This document shows positions 43,049 through 50,829 of a stretch of DNA of 64,000 nt, piece by piece. Location: positions 248,001 through 312,000 of the forward strand of contig JHVP01000003.1 in assembly GCA_000620205.1 (NCBI GenBank), read 5' to 3'. The DNA comes from Geodermatophilaceae bacterium URHA0031 (GTDB taxonomy: Bacteria; Actinomycetota; Actinomycetes; Mycobacteriales; Geodermatophilaceae). The translations under genes were made by a program, and so were the position numbers. The notes under the pieces are model-generated. The model ran no database searches. It saw only the letters and a program-made list of their open reading frames with translations, and was not told the origin of the DNA. Position 1 is the stretch's first letter. Each line of letters begins with the position of its first letter.

Positions 43049-44547
43049 ACCGGACCCTGCGCACCGTCCCCGGCCGCACCGACCGGGTCGTCGTGGTCGG
43101 AGCCGGCCTGGCCGGGCTGTCGGCGGCGCTGCGGCTGCGCGGCGCCGGCCGTGAGGTCACCGTCGTCGAGCGCGGCAGCGGCCCCGGCGGGCGGGCCGGC
43201 GTGCTGGCCCGGTCGGGCTACACGCTGGACACCGGCCCCTCGGTCTTCACCGCCCCCGAGCTGCTGGCCGACGCCTTCGCCGCCGTCGGCGAACGGATGG
43301 AGGACCGGCTCACCCTGCTCCCCCTGGACACCACCTACCGGGCCCAGTTCGCCGACGGCGAGCACCTGGACGTGCACGCCGACCGGGCCGCCTTCGCCGC
43401 CGAGGTGGAGCGGCTCTGCGGGCCGGCCGAGGCCGCCGCCCTGCACCGCTACCTCGACGACCTGGCCGAGCTGTACCGGCTGCAGCTGCGCACCTTCATC
43501 GACCGCAACCTCGACTCCCCGCTGGACCTGCTGGGCCCCGAGCTCCTCACCCTGGTGCGCCGGGGCGGCTTCCGACGGCTGTCGCACCACGTCGCCGGCT
43601 TCTTCGCCGACGAGCGACTGCGCCGGCTGTTCAGCTTCCAGGCGCTCTACGCCGGGGTCTCGCCGTTCCGGGCCATCGCCGCCTACGCCGTGATCGCCCA
43701 GCTCGACATCGGCGCGGGCGTGTGGCACCCGGTCGGCGGGATCGGCGCCGTCCCGCGGGCGATGGCCGCGGCCGCCGCCGACGCAGGCGTGCAGTTCCGC
43801 TGGGACACCGACGTGACCGACCTGGAGATGGCCGGCGGCCGGGTGACCGCGGTGCGGCTGGCCGACGGCGAGCGGCTGGTTCCGGACGCCGTCGTCGTCA
43901 CCACCGACGCCCCGCACCGGCTGGTGCCGCAGCTCCGCGGCCCCCGCCGGCCGGTCTACTCGCCCTCCTGCGTGGCGCTGCACCTCGGGGTGCGCGCCGA
44001 GCTGCCCGGGCAGGCGCACCACACGATCAGCTTCGGCGCCGCCTGGGAGCAGGTCTTCGACGAGCTGACCCGCGACGGCCGGCCGATGAGCGACCCGAGC
44101 CTGCTGATCAGCATGCCGTCGGTGACCGACCGGTCGCTGGCACCGCATTGCGGCCATGTGCTCAGTGTGGTCGCGCCGACACCGAACCTCGACCCGCGCA
44201 GCGGCGGGAACGCCGACCTGGACTGGCCGGCGCTGGCGCCGCGCTACCGCGAGGAGCTCGTGCAGACGCTGGAGGCCCGGGGCTGGACCGGCATCGGGGA
44301 CGCCGTCGAGGTGGAGGAGCTGCTGACCCCGGTGGACTGGGCGTCGCAGGGCATGGCCGCCGGCACCCCGTTCGCGCTGGCGCACACCTTCGGGCAGACC
44401 GGCCCGTTCCGGCCCTCGACGCTGCCCCGCCGGGGCCCGGAGAACGTGGTGCTGGCCGGGTCCTCGGTGCAGCCGGGGGTGGGGGTGCCGATGGTCGTCA
44501 TCAGCGGCCGGCTCGCCGCCGAGCGGATCACCGGGCGGGTCGCGTGA
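43045..44547 (+). CDS. crtI: Phytoene desaturase CrtI
   Basis: 500-residue FAD enzyme that converts phytoene stepwise to lycopene. RVVVVGAGLAGLSAALRLRG is the FAD-binding N-terminus. GPGGRAGVLARSGYTLDTGPSVFTAPELL is the CrtI substrate-entry signature. The C-terminus has NVVLAGSSVQPGVGVPMVVISG. GTG 43045 overlaps the crtE stop, and the stop overlaps the crtB start, so crtE-I-B are translated together. The number of desaturation steps cannot be read from the sequence. Confidence 0.94.
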   Translation: MNRTLRTVPGRTDRVVVVGAGLAGLSAALRLRGAGREVTVVERGSGPGGRAGVLARSGYTLDTGPSVFTAPELLADAFAAVGERMEDRLTLLPLDTTYRAQFADGEHLDVHADRAAFAAEVERLCGPAEAAALHRYLDDLAELYRLQLRTFIDRNLDSPLDLLGPELLTLVRRGGFRRLSHHVAGFFADERLRRLFSFQALYAGVSPFRAIAAYAVIAQLDIGAGVWHPVGGIGAVPRAMAAAAADAGVQFRWDTDVTDLEMAGGRVTAVRLADGERLVPDAVVVTTDAPHRLVPQLRGPRRPVYSPSCVALHLGVRAELPGQAHHTISFGAAWEQVFDELTRDGRPMSDPSLLISMPSVTDRSLAPHCGHVLSVVAPTPNLDPRSGGNADLDWPALAPRYREELVQTLEARGWTGIGDAVEVEELLTPVDWASQGMAAGTPFALAHTFGQTGPFRPSTLPRRGPENVVLAGSSVQPGVGVPMVVISGRLAAERITGRVA

Positions 44548-45485
44548 TCCCCCCGACCCGGGCCGAGCAGCAGGCGGCGCTGGACGCCGCCTACGAGCAC
44601 TGCGCGGCCATCGCCGCCCGGCACGGCAAGAGCTACCACCTGGCCACCCGGCTGCTCACGCCCGACCGCCGGCCCGCGGTGCACGCGCTGTACGCCGCCG
44701 CGCGGACCGCCGACGACTTCGTCGACGTGCCGGGCGCCGACCCCTCGGGTGACCTGGCGACCTGGTCGAAGGCGCTGCTGGACGAGCTGTCCGACGGCTG
44801 GTCCGACGACCCGGTACGGCTGGCGCTGGTGCACACCTACCGGCGGTACGACATCCCGCTGGAGCACCTGGTGGACTTCCTCGCCGCGATGACCAGCGAC
44901 CTCGACGTCACCGGTTACGCCGACCTGGACGCCCTCGACCGGTACATGTGGGGCTCGGCCTCGGTGATCGGCCTGCAGGTCCTGCCCGTCCTGGGCACGG
45001 CTCCCGGCGTATCCCGGGAGGAGGCCGCACCGCACGCCATCGCCCTGGGCGAGGCCTTCCAGCTGACCAACTTCCTGCGGGACGTCGCCGAGGACGTCGA
45101 CCGGGGCCGGGTGTACCTGCCCGAGGACCTGATGGACGCGCACGGGGTGACCCGCGAGCAGCTGGCCGCGCGGCGGTTCTCCCCCGGTTTCCGCGAGCTG
45201 ATGCGGGAGATGGTGGCGGTCACCCGCCGCCGCTACGACGACGCCGCACCGGGCACGCCGCTGCTGGCACGGGAGTCGCGGGACTGCGTCCGGGCCGCCA
45301 CCGCGCTCTACGGCGGCATCCTGACCGAGATCGAGAAGGCCGACTACCGGGTGCTGGAGCGCCGGGTGCGGGTGTCCAGGCCGCGGCGCCTGGCAATGTT
45401 CGCCCGCCGGTTGACCGCTGCCCAGCTGGCCAGGGTCAGCACCACCAGGGAGAAGCCGAACAGCAGGTCCTCGACCGGGGCGTAG
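44544..45485 (+). CDS. crtB: Phytoene synthase CrtB
   Basis: 313-residue squalene/phytoene synthase that condenses two GGPP to phytoene. The Asp-rich motifs are AARTADDFVDVPG and LRDVAEDVDRGRVYLPEDL. YMWGSASVIGLQVLPVLG and GEAFQLTNFLRD are family signatures, and CVRAATALYGGILTEIEKADYRVL is the usual C-terminal end of the fold. The last 47 codons (RVSRPRRLAMFARRL onwards) lie antisense to the lycopene cyclase gene at 45344-45691, a 142-bp convergent overlap. GTG 44544 overlaps the crtI stop. Confidence 0.94.
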   Translation: MIPPTRAEQQAALDAAYEHCAAIAARHGKSYHLATRLLTPDRRPAVHALYAAARTADDFVDVPGADPSGDLATWSKALLDELSDGWSDDPVRLALVHTYRRYDIPLEHLVDFLAAMTSDLDVTGYADLDALDRYMWGSASVIGLQVLPVLGTAPGVSREEAAPHAIALGEAFQLTNFLRDVAEDVDRGRVYLPEDLMDAHGVTREQLAARRFSPGFRELMREMVAVTRRRYDDAAPGTPLLARESRDCVRAATALYGGILTEIEKADYRVLERRVRVSRPRRLAMFARRLTAAQLARVSTTREKPNSRSSTGA

Positions 45486-45691
45486 GCGATCCGCGGGCCC
45501 CAGATCGCATCCGGGTCGTAGGTCACCACGTCCAGGCCGGTGAGCACGCCGTTCATCAGCAGCTGGAAGACGATCACGATCACGTAGGCGACCCAGAACA
45601 CCGGCCGCGTGACCATCCGGGTGCGCAGCACGGCGAGGTCCACGACCAGCACGGCGACCAGCACCACGACGGCGATCTGCGAGTAGGTCAC
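45344..45691 (-). CDS. Lycopene cyclase subunit, second (CrtYd/CrtYf-like)
   Basis: 115-residue membrane protein with three helices, the second half of the heterodimeric actinobacterial lycopene cyclase. RMVTRPVFWVAYVIVIVFQLLMNGVLTG and YAPVEDLLFGFSLVVLTLA contain the PVE(D/E) motif seen in both subunits. GTG 45691 overlaps the stop of the first subunit. The C-terminal 35 residues are Arg/Thr-rich and lie antisense to the crtB 3' end, so either gene's tail may be dispensable. No crtEb gene is present nearby, which favours a C40 beta-cyclase (CrtYcd) over the C50 epsilon type (CrtYef). Confidence 0.88.
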   Translation of the reverse strand: MTYSQIAVVVLVAVLVVDLAVLRTRMVTRPVFWVAYVIVIVFQLLMNGVLTGLDVVTYDPDAIWGPRIAYAPVEDLLFGFSLVVLTLASWAAVNRRANIARRRGLDTRTRRSSTR

Positions 45692-46050
45692 GCGTCGGCC
45701 CCGGCCTCGGCCTCGGCCTCGCGAGCCGGGTAGCCGGCGTCCCAGCCGGTCACCTTCCGCACCGCCTCCAGCGCCAGCACCGCGCACACCGGGACGACGA
45801 GGAAGAACAGCACCTCCTCCACCGGGATCCCGCCCGGCAACCGGACGTCCAGGGTGCGGGCGGCGCTGTAGTCCCAGTGCCCGGCGGAGATCGCGTAGAG
45901 CACCCACCCGACGAAGACGACGAACTCCGGGACGATCGCCAGCAGCAGCCGCCGCCAGCGGGCGTAGACCCGCACGCCCAGCAGCAGCTCCAGCGGCGCG
46001 GTGACCACGAGGCAGCCGACCAGCAGCGAGAGGTAGGTCAGGTGCCCCAC
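45688..46050 (-). CDS. Lycopene cyclase subunit, first (CrtYc/CrtYe-like)
   Basis: 120-residue membrane protein with three helices. LTYLSLLVGCLVVTAPLELLL opens it, VRVYARWRRLLLAIVPEFVVFVGWVLYAISAGHWDY follows, and IPVEEVLFFLVVPVCAVLALEAVRKV contains the cyclase PxEE motif. It forms the enzyme with the next gene. The reaction closes one or both lycopene ends to rings. GTG 46050. The pair faces crtE-I-B from the opposite strand, so cyclase and core genes are independently transcribed. Confidence 0.9.
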   Translation of the reverse strand: MGHLTYLSLLVGCLVVTAPLELLLGVRVYARWRRLLLAIVPEFVVFVGWVLYAISAGHWDYSAARTLDVRLPGGIPVEEVLFFLVVPVCAVLALEAVRKVTGWDAGYPAREAEAEAGADA

Positions 46051-46078
46051 TGTTCTCGTCCCGCCCGACCCGCCCTGC

Positions 46079-46402
46079 TCACAGCGCCAGCGCCTGGGCC
46101 CGGCGGGTGACCTCGGTGTGCCGGTCGCCGCGCAGGGCCTCGATCGGCGTGCCGGGCAGCGAGTCGTCGGCGCGGAAGAGCCACTCGAAGGCCTCCTCGT
46201 CGGTGAACCGGCCGTCGTAGAGCACCGTCAGCAGCCCGGGCAGGTGCTTGAGGACCGCGCCGTCCTGCAGGAAGTCCGCCGGGATCTTGCTGTTGCCGCT
46301 GCCGGGCACGGCCATGAGCTTCCGCTCGGCGATGAGCTGCCGGACCTTGTTGGCCGAGACGCCGAGCTGCTCGGCGACCTCCGCAGGAGTGAGCGTGTCC
46401 AT
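46079..46402 (-). CDS. Rv2175c-family winged-helix DNA-binding protein
   Basis: 107-residue protein closely resembling M. tuberculosis Rv2175c, a DNA-binding substrate of the kinase PknL. The HTH is LTPAEVAEQLGVSANKVRQLIAERKLMAV, and the C-terminal half LLTVLYDGRFTDEEAFEWLFRADDSLPGTPIEAL is family-specific. A threonine near the N-terminus (MDTLTPAE) is placed like the phosphorylated residue of Rv2175c. The pknL-like gene lies 1.35 kb away. The start ATG 46402 is inside a perfect 21-bp inverted repeat that also holds the divergent gene's ATG. I infer autoregulation. Confidence 0.88.
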   Translation of the reverse strand: MDTLTPAEVAEQLGVSANKVRQLIAERKLMAVPGSGNSKIPADFLQDGAVLKHLPGLLTVLYDGRFTDEEAFEWLFRADDSLPGTPIEALRGDRHTEVTRRAQALAL

Positions 46403-46419
46403 AGGCTCCCAGCCTATGG
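46399..46419. promoter_or_regulatory. Divergent leaderless promoter palindrome containing both start codons
   Basis: Arms CCATAGGCT (46399-46407) and AGCCTATGG (46411-46419) are perfect complements around CCC. On each strand TAGGCT forms a -10-like hexamer 8 nt before an ATG. The minus ATG is 46402-46400 and the plus ATG is 46416-46418. The two coding regions are therefore separated by only 13 bp, and one symmetric protein could cover both start sites. Confidence 0.75.
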
Positions 46420-47573
46420 CGAGCGGGAACGACGCGGCGAACGGTCCCCGGCTGACCCAGCGGCAGCGGGGCTCCGACGAGCCGGCCCTGCCCGACGACC
46501 CGGGCCGCGAGCTCCCGTTCCTGGACCTGGCCGCGCTCGAGCAGCGGGCCCGGGAGCGGCTGCCCGCCGACGTCTTCGACTACTACGCCGGGGGCGCCGG
46601 TGCCGAGACCACGCTCGCCGAGGCGCCCGCCTCCTGGCGGGCCTGGCGGCTGCGGCCACGGGTGCTGCGCGGCGTGCAGACGCCGCAGCTGGGCACGACG
46701 CTGCTGGACAGCGAGGTCCGCACGCCGATCGGCGTCGCCCCCTGGGCCTACCAGGGCATGGCCCACCCGGAGGGTGAGCGGGCCACCGCCCGGGGCGCCG
46801 CCGCGACCGGGTCGCTGATGACCGTCTCGACCAGCGCCACCACCTCGCTGGAGGACGTCGCCGCGGTCACCCCGGCCGGCCCGCGCTGGTTCCAGCTCTA
46901 CCGGCTGCACTCCCCCGGGCACACCGACGACCTGGCCCGCCGGGCCGGGCAGGTCGGCTACACCGCCCTGGTGCTGACCGTCGACCTTCCGGTGCTCGGA
47001 CGTCGGCTCCGTGACCTGCGCTCGGACTTCGCGCTCCCCGCCGGGCTGCTGCTGGCCAACCACCCGCCCGTGCAGGGAGCCCAGCCGCCGCTGCAGGCGG
47101 CCGCGACACCGAGCTGGACCTTCGCCGACATCGAGCGGTTCGCCGCCCTCTCCGGCCTGCCGGTGGTGGTCAAGGGGGTGCTCCGCGGCGACGACGCCGC
47201 GCGCTGCGTGGCCGCCGGTGCGTCGGCGGTGTGGGTGTCCACCCACGGCGGACGGCAGGCCGACCCGGCCGTGGCCAGCGCCGAGGCGCTGCCCGAGGTG
47301 GTGGCGGCGGTCGGTGCCGACGCCGAGGTCTACGCCGACGGGGGCATCCGGACCGGGTCCGATGCGCTGACCGCGCTGGCGCTGGGCGCCCGGGCGGTCT
47401 TCGTGGGCCGGCCGACGGCATGGGGGCTGGCCACCGGGGGCGCCGACGGCGTGGCGCGCGTCCTGGGCGGGTTGACCGAGGAGCTGGCGCACACCATGGC
47501 CCTGTGTGGTCTGGACGACGTGCGCGCCGTGCCGCGGGACACCGTCGTCCGGACCCCGTGGGCACCCCGCTGA
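46416..47573 (+). CDS. FMN-dependent alpha-hydroxy-acid dehydrogenase/oxidase (lactate oxidase-like)
   Basis: 385-residue flavoenzyme that oxidises L-2-hydroxy acids such as lactate or glycolate. FDYYAGGAGAETTLAEAP opens the TIM barrel, TPIGVAPWAYQGMAHPEGE binds the FMN phosphate region, VVKGVLRGDDAARCVAAGASAVWVSTHGGRQ carries the catalytic His-Gly-Gly-Arg, and VYADGGIRTGSDALTALALGARAVFVGRP closes the FMN site. ATG 46416 is preceded by TAGGCT at 8 nt without a Shine-Dalgarno. Divergent from the Rv2175c-like regulator, which may control it. The exact substrate is open. Confidence 0.92.
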   Translation: MASGNDAANGPRLTQRQRGSDEPALPDDPGRELPFLDLAALEQRARERLPADVFDYYAGGAGAETTLAEAPASWRAWRLRPRVLRGVQTPQLGTTLLDSEVRTPIGVAPWAYQGMAHPEGERATARGAAATGSLMTVSTSATTSLEDVAAVTPAGPRWFQLYRLHSPGHTDDLARRAGQVGYTALVLTVDLPVLGRRLRDLRSDFALPAGLLLANHPPVQGAQPPLQAAATPSWTFADIERFAALSGLPVVVKGVLRGDDAARCVAAGASAVWVSTHGGRQADPAVASAEALPEVVAAVGADAEVYADGGIRTGSDALTALALGARAVFVGRPTAWGLATGGADGVARVLGGLTEELAHTMALCGLDDVRAVPRDTVVRTPWAPR

Positions 47574-47586
47574 ACGCGACGCGCGA

Positions 47587-47603
47587 CGCGGGTCCGGCCC
47601 GCG
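47587..47603 (+). terminator. Hairpin after the FMN oxidase gene
   Basis: CGCGGG (47587-47592) pairs with CCCGCG (47598-47603) across a 5-nt loop, 14 nt after the stop codon. The remaining 150 nt up to pknL show only the promoter element at 47742. Confidence 0.45.
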
Positions 47604-47741
47604 GGCGCGCCGTGGCCGCCGACCCCGCCCGGCGTCCACCTCGGCTGTCCCACCCGACTCCCCTGGCCACTCCAGGACTCAGGTGTCCAGACCGTGACCG
47701 TGCCGCCCGTGTTGCACGGGCCGCCGACTGCCCTGCGCTCC

Positions 47742-47747
47742 TAGACT
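47742..47747 (+). promoter_or_regulatory. -10-like TAGACT before pknL, leaderless start predicted
   Basis: TAGACT lies 7 nt before GTG 47755, and no Shine-Dalgarno sequence precedes the GTG. No convincing -35 at the usual distance was found. Confidence 0.55.
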
Positions 47748-47754
47748 CGACCCC

Positions 47755-49770
47755 GTGGACACCGTCGTGACCGACCCCGTGGTCGGCCTCCTCCTCGAGG
47801 GGCGCTACCGCCTCGAGGAGCGGCTGGCGCGCGGCGGGATGTCGACCGTCTACGCCGCCACCGACCTGCGGCTGGACCGCACGGTCGCGGTCAAGGTCAT
47901 GGCCGAGCACCTGGCCCACGACCCGGCGTTCGTCGACCGGTTCACCCGCGAGGCCCGGGCCACCGCGATGCTCAGCCACGTCAACGTGGTGTCGGTCAGC
48001 GACCAGGGCTCGGACCAGGGGCTGGTGTACCTGGTGATGGAGCTGGTCCGCGGCCGCACGCTGCGCGACCTGCTGCAGGCCCGCGGCCGGCTCACCGTCG
48101 GGGAGGCGTTCGCCGTCCTGGAGCCGGTCCTCGCCGGCCTGACCGCCGCCCACCGGGCCGGCATCGCGCACCGCGACGTCAAGCCGGAGAACGTGCTGAT
48201 CTCCACCGACGGCCAGGTCAAGGTCGCCGACTTCGGGCTGGCCCGCGCCGTGGCCGGCACCGGGCAGACCAGCCACACCGGCGGCGTGCTGATCGGCACG
48301 GTCGCCTACCTGTCCCCGGAGCAGCTCGAGCGCGGGCGCAGCGACGCCCGCAGCGACGTCTACGCGGCGGGGATCCTGTTCTACGAGCTGCTGACCGGGC
48401 ACCCGCCCTACGCCGGCGACAGCGCCCTGGCCGTCGCCTACCAGCACGTGCACCACGACGTCCCGGCCCCGTCGTCCGAGGCGCCCGGCGTGCCGTGGCA
48501 GGTCGACGAGCTGGTCGCCCGCACCACCCGGCGCGACCCCGCGGCCCGGCCGCTGGACGCCGGGGCCTTCCTCGCCGAGCTCACCGACCTGCGCGCCGAC
48601 CTGGGCCTGGCCCGGGTGCCGGTGCCCACCGGCCGCCCGGCCGACAACCCGACGCAGACCCTCCGCCCGACCAACCGGCCCACGGCGCCGCGGCCGCGGC
48701 ACCCCAGCGCACCCGCCGGCGCACCGCGCACCGAGGTGCTCGGGGGCCGGGTGGACCGAACCCGCGGCACCACCGTGCTGCCCGGCACCGGAGCCGGTCC
48801 GACCACCGCCGTGGGCAGCGCCCGCCCCAACCTGCCGCCCCGCGGGCCAGCCGCCCGGCCGGGCGTGCCACCGCACATCCGCCGTCGGCGGGCCCGGTTC
48901 GCGCTCGCCCTCGTGCTGTTGCTGGCGATCACCATCGGCGCCATCGGCTGGTGGTTGGGCTCGGGCCGCTGGACCGACGTCCCGGACCTGCTCGGCCAGG
49001 ACAAGGACACCGCGGTCGGCATGCTGCAGGAGGCCGGGCTGGACCCGACCTTCGGCGAGGCGCAGTTCAGCGAGACGGTGCCCGAGGGCGAGGTCGTCTC
49101 CGCCGACCCGCCCGGTGGCGGCGAGGCGATCCGCGGCACCGACGTGGAGCTCGTCGTCTCCAAGGGCCCGCAGCGGTTCACCGTCCCCGCCGAGCTCACC
49201 GGCCAGCCGGGCGACGACGTCCAGGCGAAGCTGCAGCAGGACTTCCCGCAGCTGACCTTCCAGCAGACCCAGGAGACCAGCGAGGACGTCGGCGCGGGCA
49301 ACGTGATCCGCTTCGACCCGCCGGCCGGCACCCAGCTCAAGGCCGGCGACACGGTCAGCCTCGTGGTGTCCTCCGGCCGGGCGCCGGTCAAGGTGCCCAA
49401 CGTCGTGGGCCAGGCCCCGGACGCCGCGCAGGACACCCTGGAGCAGCTCGGGTTCGTCGTCAAGCGGGACACCGGCCGCAGCGCGGAGGTCGCCGAGGGC
49501 CAGGTCATGACGGTGAACCCGGGGCCCGGCGACGCCCAGCCCTACGGCAGCACGGTGACCATCACCGTCTCCGAGGGCGTCCCGCAGGTCACCGTGCCCG
49601 ACGTCGTCGGCAAGTCCGAGAAGGACGCCACCGCGGCGCTGAAGGACGTCGGCCTGAAGGCCTCCTCGACGTCGTTCATCGCCGGCGACCGCGTGTTCCA
49701 GCAGAGCCCCAAGGCCGGCGAGACCGTCGACCAGGGCAGCACCGTCCGCATCCTCATCAGCTTCGGGTGA
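47755..49770 (+). CDS. pknL: Serine/threonine protein kinase with four PASTA domains (PknL-like)
   Basis: 671-residue transmembrane kinase. The kinase domain has the glycine loop EERLARGGMSTVY (about 21-33), K47 in VAVKVM, the HRD motif H139-R140-D141 in AHRDVKPENVL, DFG at 159-161 and the activation-loop GTVAYLSPEQL. A Pro/Thr-rich linker leads to one membrane helix (about 381-401). Four extracellular PASTA repeats begin near VPDLLGQDKDTA, VPAELTGQPGDD, VPNVVGQAPDAA and VPDVVGKSEKDA. PASTA domains sense peptidoglycan or muropeptides. As I recall M. tuberculosis PknL lacks PASTA repeats, so this version combines PknB-like architecture with the PknL neighbourhood. The Rv2175c-like protein nearby is a probable substrate. 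Confidence 0.93.
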   Translation: MDTVVTDPVVGLLLEGRYRLEERLARGGMSTVYAATDLRLDRTVAVKVMAEHLAHDPAFVDRFTREARATAMLSHVNVVSVSDQGSDQGLVYLVMELVRGRTLRDLLQARGRLTVGEAFAVLEPVLAGLTAAHRAGIAHRDVKPENVLISTDGQVKVADFGLARAVAGTGQTSHTGGVLIGTVAYLSPEQLERGRSDARSDVYAAGILFYELLTGHPPYAGDSALAVAYQHVHHDVPAPSSEAPGVPWQVDELVARTTRRDPAARPLDAGAFLAELTDLRADLGLARVPVPTGRPADNPTQTLRPTNRPTAPRPRHPSAPAGAPRTEVLGGRVDRTRGTTVLPGTGAGPTTAVGSARPNLPPRGPAARPGVPPHIRRRRARFALALVLLLAITIGAIGWWLGSGRWTDVPDLLGQDKDTAVGMLQEAGLDPTFGEAQFSETVPEGEVVSADPPGGGEAIRGTDVELVVSKGPQRFTVPAELTGQPGDDVQAKLQQDFPQLTFQQTQETSEDVGAGNVIRFDPPAGTQLKAGDTVSLVVSSGRAPVKVPNVVGQAPDAAQDTLEQLGFVVKRDTGRSAEVAEGQVMTVNPGPGDAQPYGSTVTITVSEGVPQVTVPDVVGKSEKDATAALKDVGLKASSTSFIAGDRVFQQSPKAGETVDQGSTVRILISFG

Positions 49771-49780
49771 CCCCTTCTCC

Positions 49781-50665
49781 GTGACCTCCCCCGGTTCCTC
49801 CGCGCCCCCGATCGGGGCGCACGTCCAGATCAAGGGCGGCCTGGCGACGGGCGGCCTGGCCTACGCCGACGCGGTCGGCGCCCGCGCCGTCCAGGTGTTC
49901 GTCGGCAACCCGCGCGGCTGGAGGCCCAGCGCCGGGGACCCCGCCCAGGACGCCGCCTTCACCGCCGGCTGCGCCGAGCGAGGCGTGCCGTCCTTCATCC
50001 ACACGCCGTTCCTGGTGAACGTCGGCTCGCCGAGCGCGGCGACCGTCGAGCAGTCGATCTCGACCATCCGCCACAACCTGGCCCGCGGCGCCCGGCTGGG
50101 TGTCCAGGGCGTCGTGGTGCACGCCGGCTCGGCCGTCGGCGCGGACCGCTACGAGGCCGCGCTGGCCCAGCTGCACGAGGAGCTGCTGCCGGTCCTCGAC
50201 GAGCTCCCCGAGGGCGCGCCCCGGCTGCTCGTCGAGCCCACCGCCGGTGGCGGGCGGTCGCTCGCGGCCACGGTGGAGGACCTCGGCCCCTACCTGGCCG
50301 CGCTGGACGGGCACCCGGCGGTCGGCGTCTGCTTCGACACCTGCCACGCCTGGGCCGCCGGCCACGACTTCTCGGTGCCCGGCGGGATGACGGCGACGCT
50401 GGACGCCCTGGTGGCCACGGTGGGTGCGGGCCGCCTCGGCCTGGTGCACGCCAACGACTCGCTCGACGCGTGCGGCTCGACCCGGGACCGGCACACCACG
50501 ATCGGCGCCGGCTCGATCGGGACGGCGCCGTTCGCCGAGCTGCTCACCCACCCGGCGCTGGCCGGCGTGCCGGTGGTGGTGGAGACCCCGAGCCAGGACG
50601 ACGGCCACGCCAAGGACATCGCGTTGCTGTGCTCCCTGCGCGACGGCGCTCTGCTCCCCGCCTGA
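49781..50665 (+). CDS. nfo: Deoxyribonuclease IV / endonuclease IV (Nfo)
   Basis: 294-residue AP endonuclease of base-excision repair. IGAHVQIKGGLATG begins the TIM barrel with the first metal His. GVQGVVVHAGSAVG, LLVEPTAGGGRSLAA, GVCFDTCHAWAAGHDF, LVHANDSLDACGSTRDRHTTIGAGSIG and VVVETPSQDDG carry the remaining zinc ligands in the family order. The GTG 49781 start is 10 nt after pknL. A palindrome-rich gap follows its stop and precedes the convergent threonine aldolase gene. Confidence 0.94.
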   Translation: MTSPGSSAPPIGAHVQIKGGLATGGLAYADAVGARAVQVFVGNPRGWRPSAGDPAQDAAFTAGCAERGVPSFIHTPFLVNVGSPSAATVEQSISTIRHNLARGARLGVQGVVVHAGSAVGADRYEAALAQLHEELLPVLDELPEGAPRLLVEPTAGGGRSLAATVEDLGPYLAALDGHPAVGVCFDTCHAWAAGHDFSVPGGMTATLDALVATVGAGRLGLVHANDSLDACGSTRDRHTTIGAGSIGTAPFAELLTHPALAGVPVVVETPSQDDGHAKDIALLCSLRDGALLPA

Positions 50666-50829
50666 GCCCCCTGGACCCGACGCGGCTCTAGCCGCGCCGG
50701 GAGGGGTTGAGCCGCGTGCGCACGCGGCTAAACCCCGTCCGGCGCGGGTCGACCCGCGGCGCCGGACCCGCGGCTCAGCTCACGCCGGGGACGGCTCCTG
50801 GCAACGGTGCGGCCCGGAGGGTCGCCGGG
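50666..50829. other. 164-bp palindrome-rich gap between convergent genes
   Basis: Three inverted repeats stand in a row. CGCGGCT-CT-AGCCGCG lies at 50681-50696. A 34-bp near-perfect palindrome at 50703-50736 is built of GGGGTTGAGCCGCGTGC and GCACGCGGCTAAACCCC, with one mismatched pair and a perfect 20-bp core. GCGGGTC-GACCCGC lies at 50744-50757. Placement between the nfo and threonine aldolase stops suggests bidirectional termination. The words AGCCGCG/CGCGGCT recur in the first two. Confidence 0.7.

Noticed and set aside
47712-47717. TTGCAC as -35 element for pknL
   Set aside because: The distance of 24 nt to TAGACT is too long for a normal sigma-70-type promoter.
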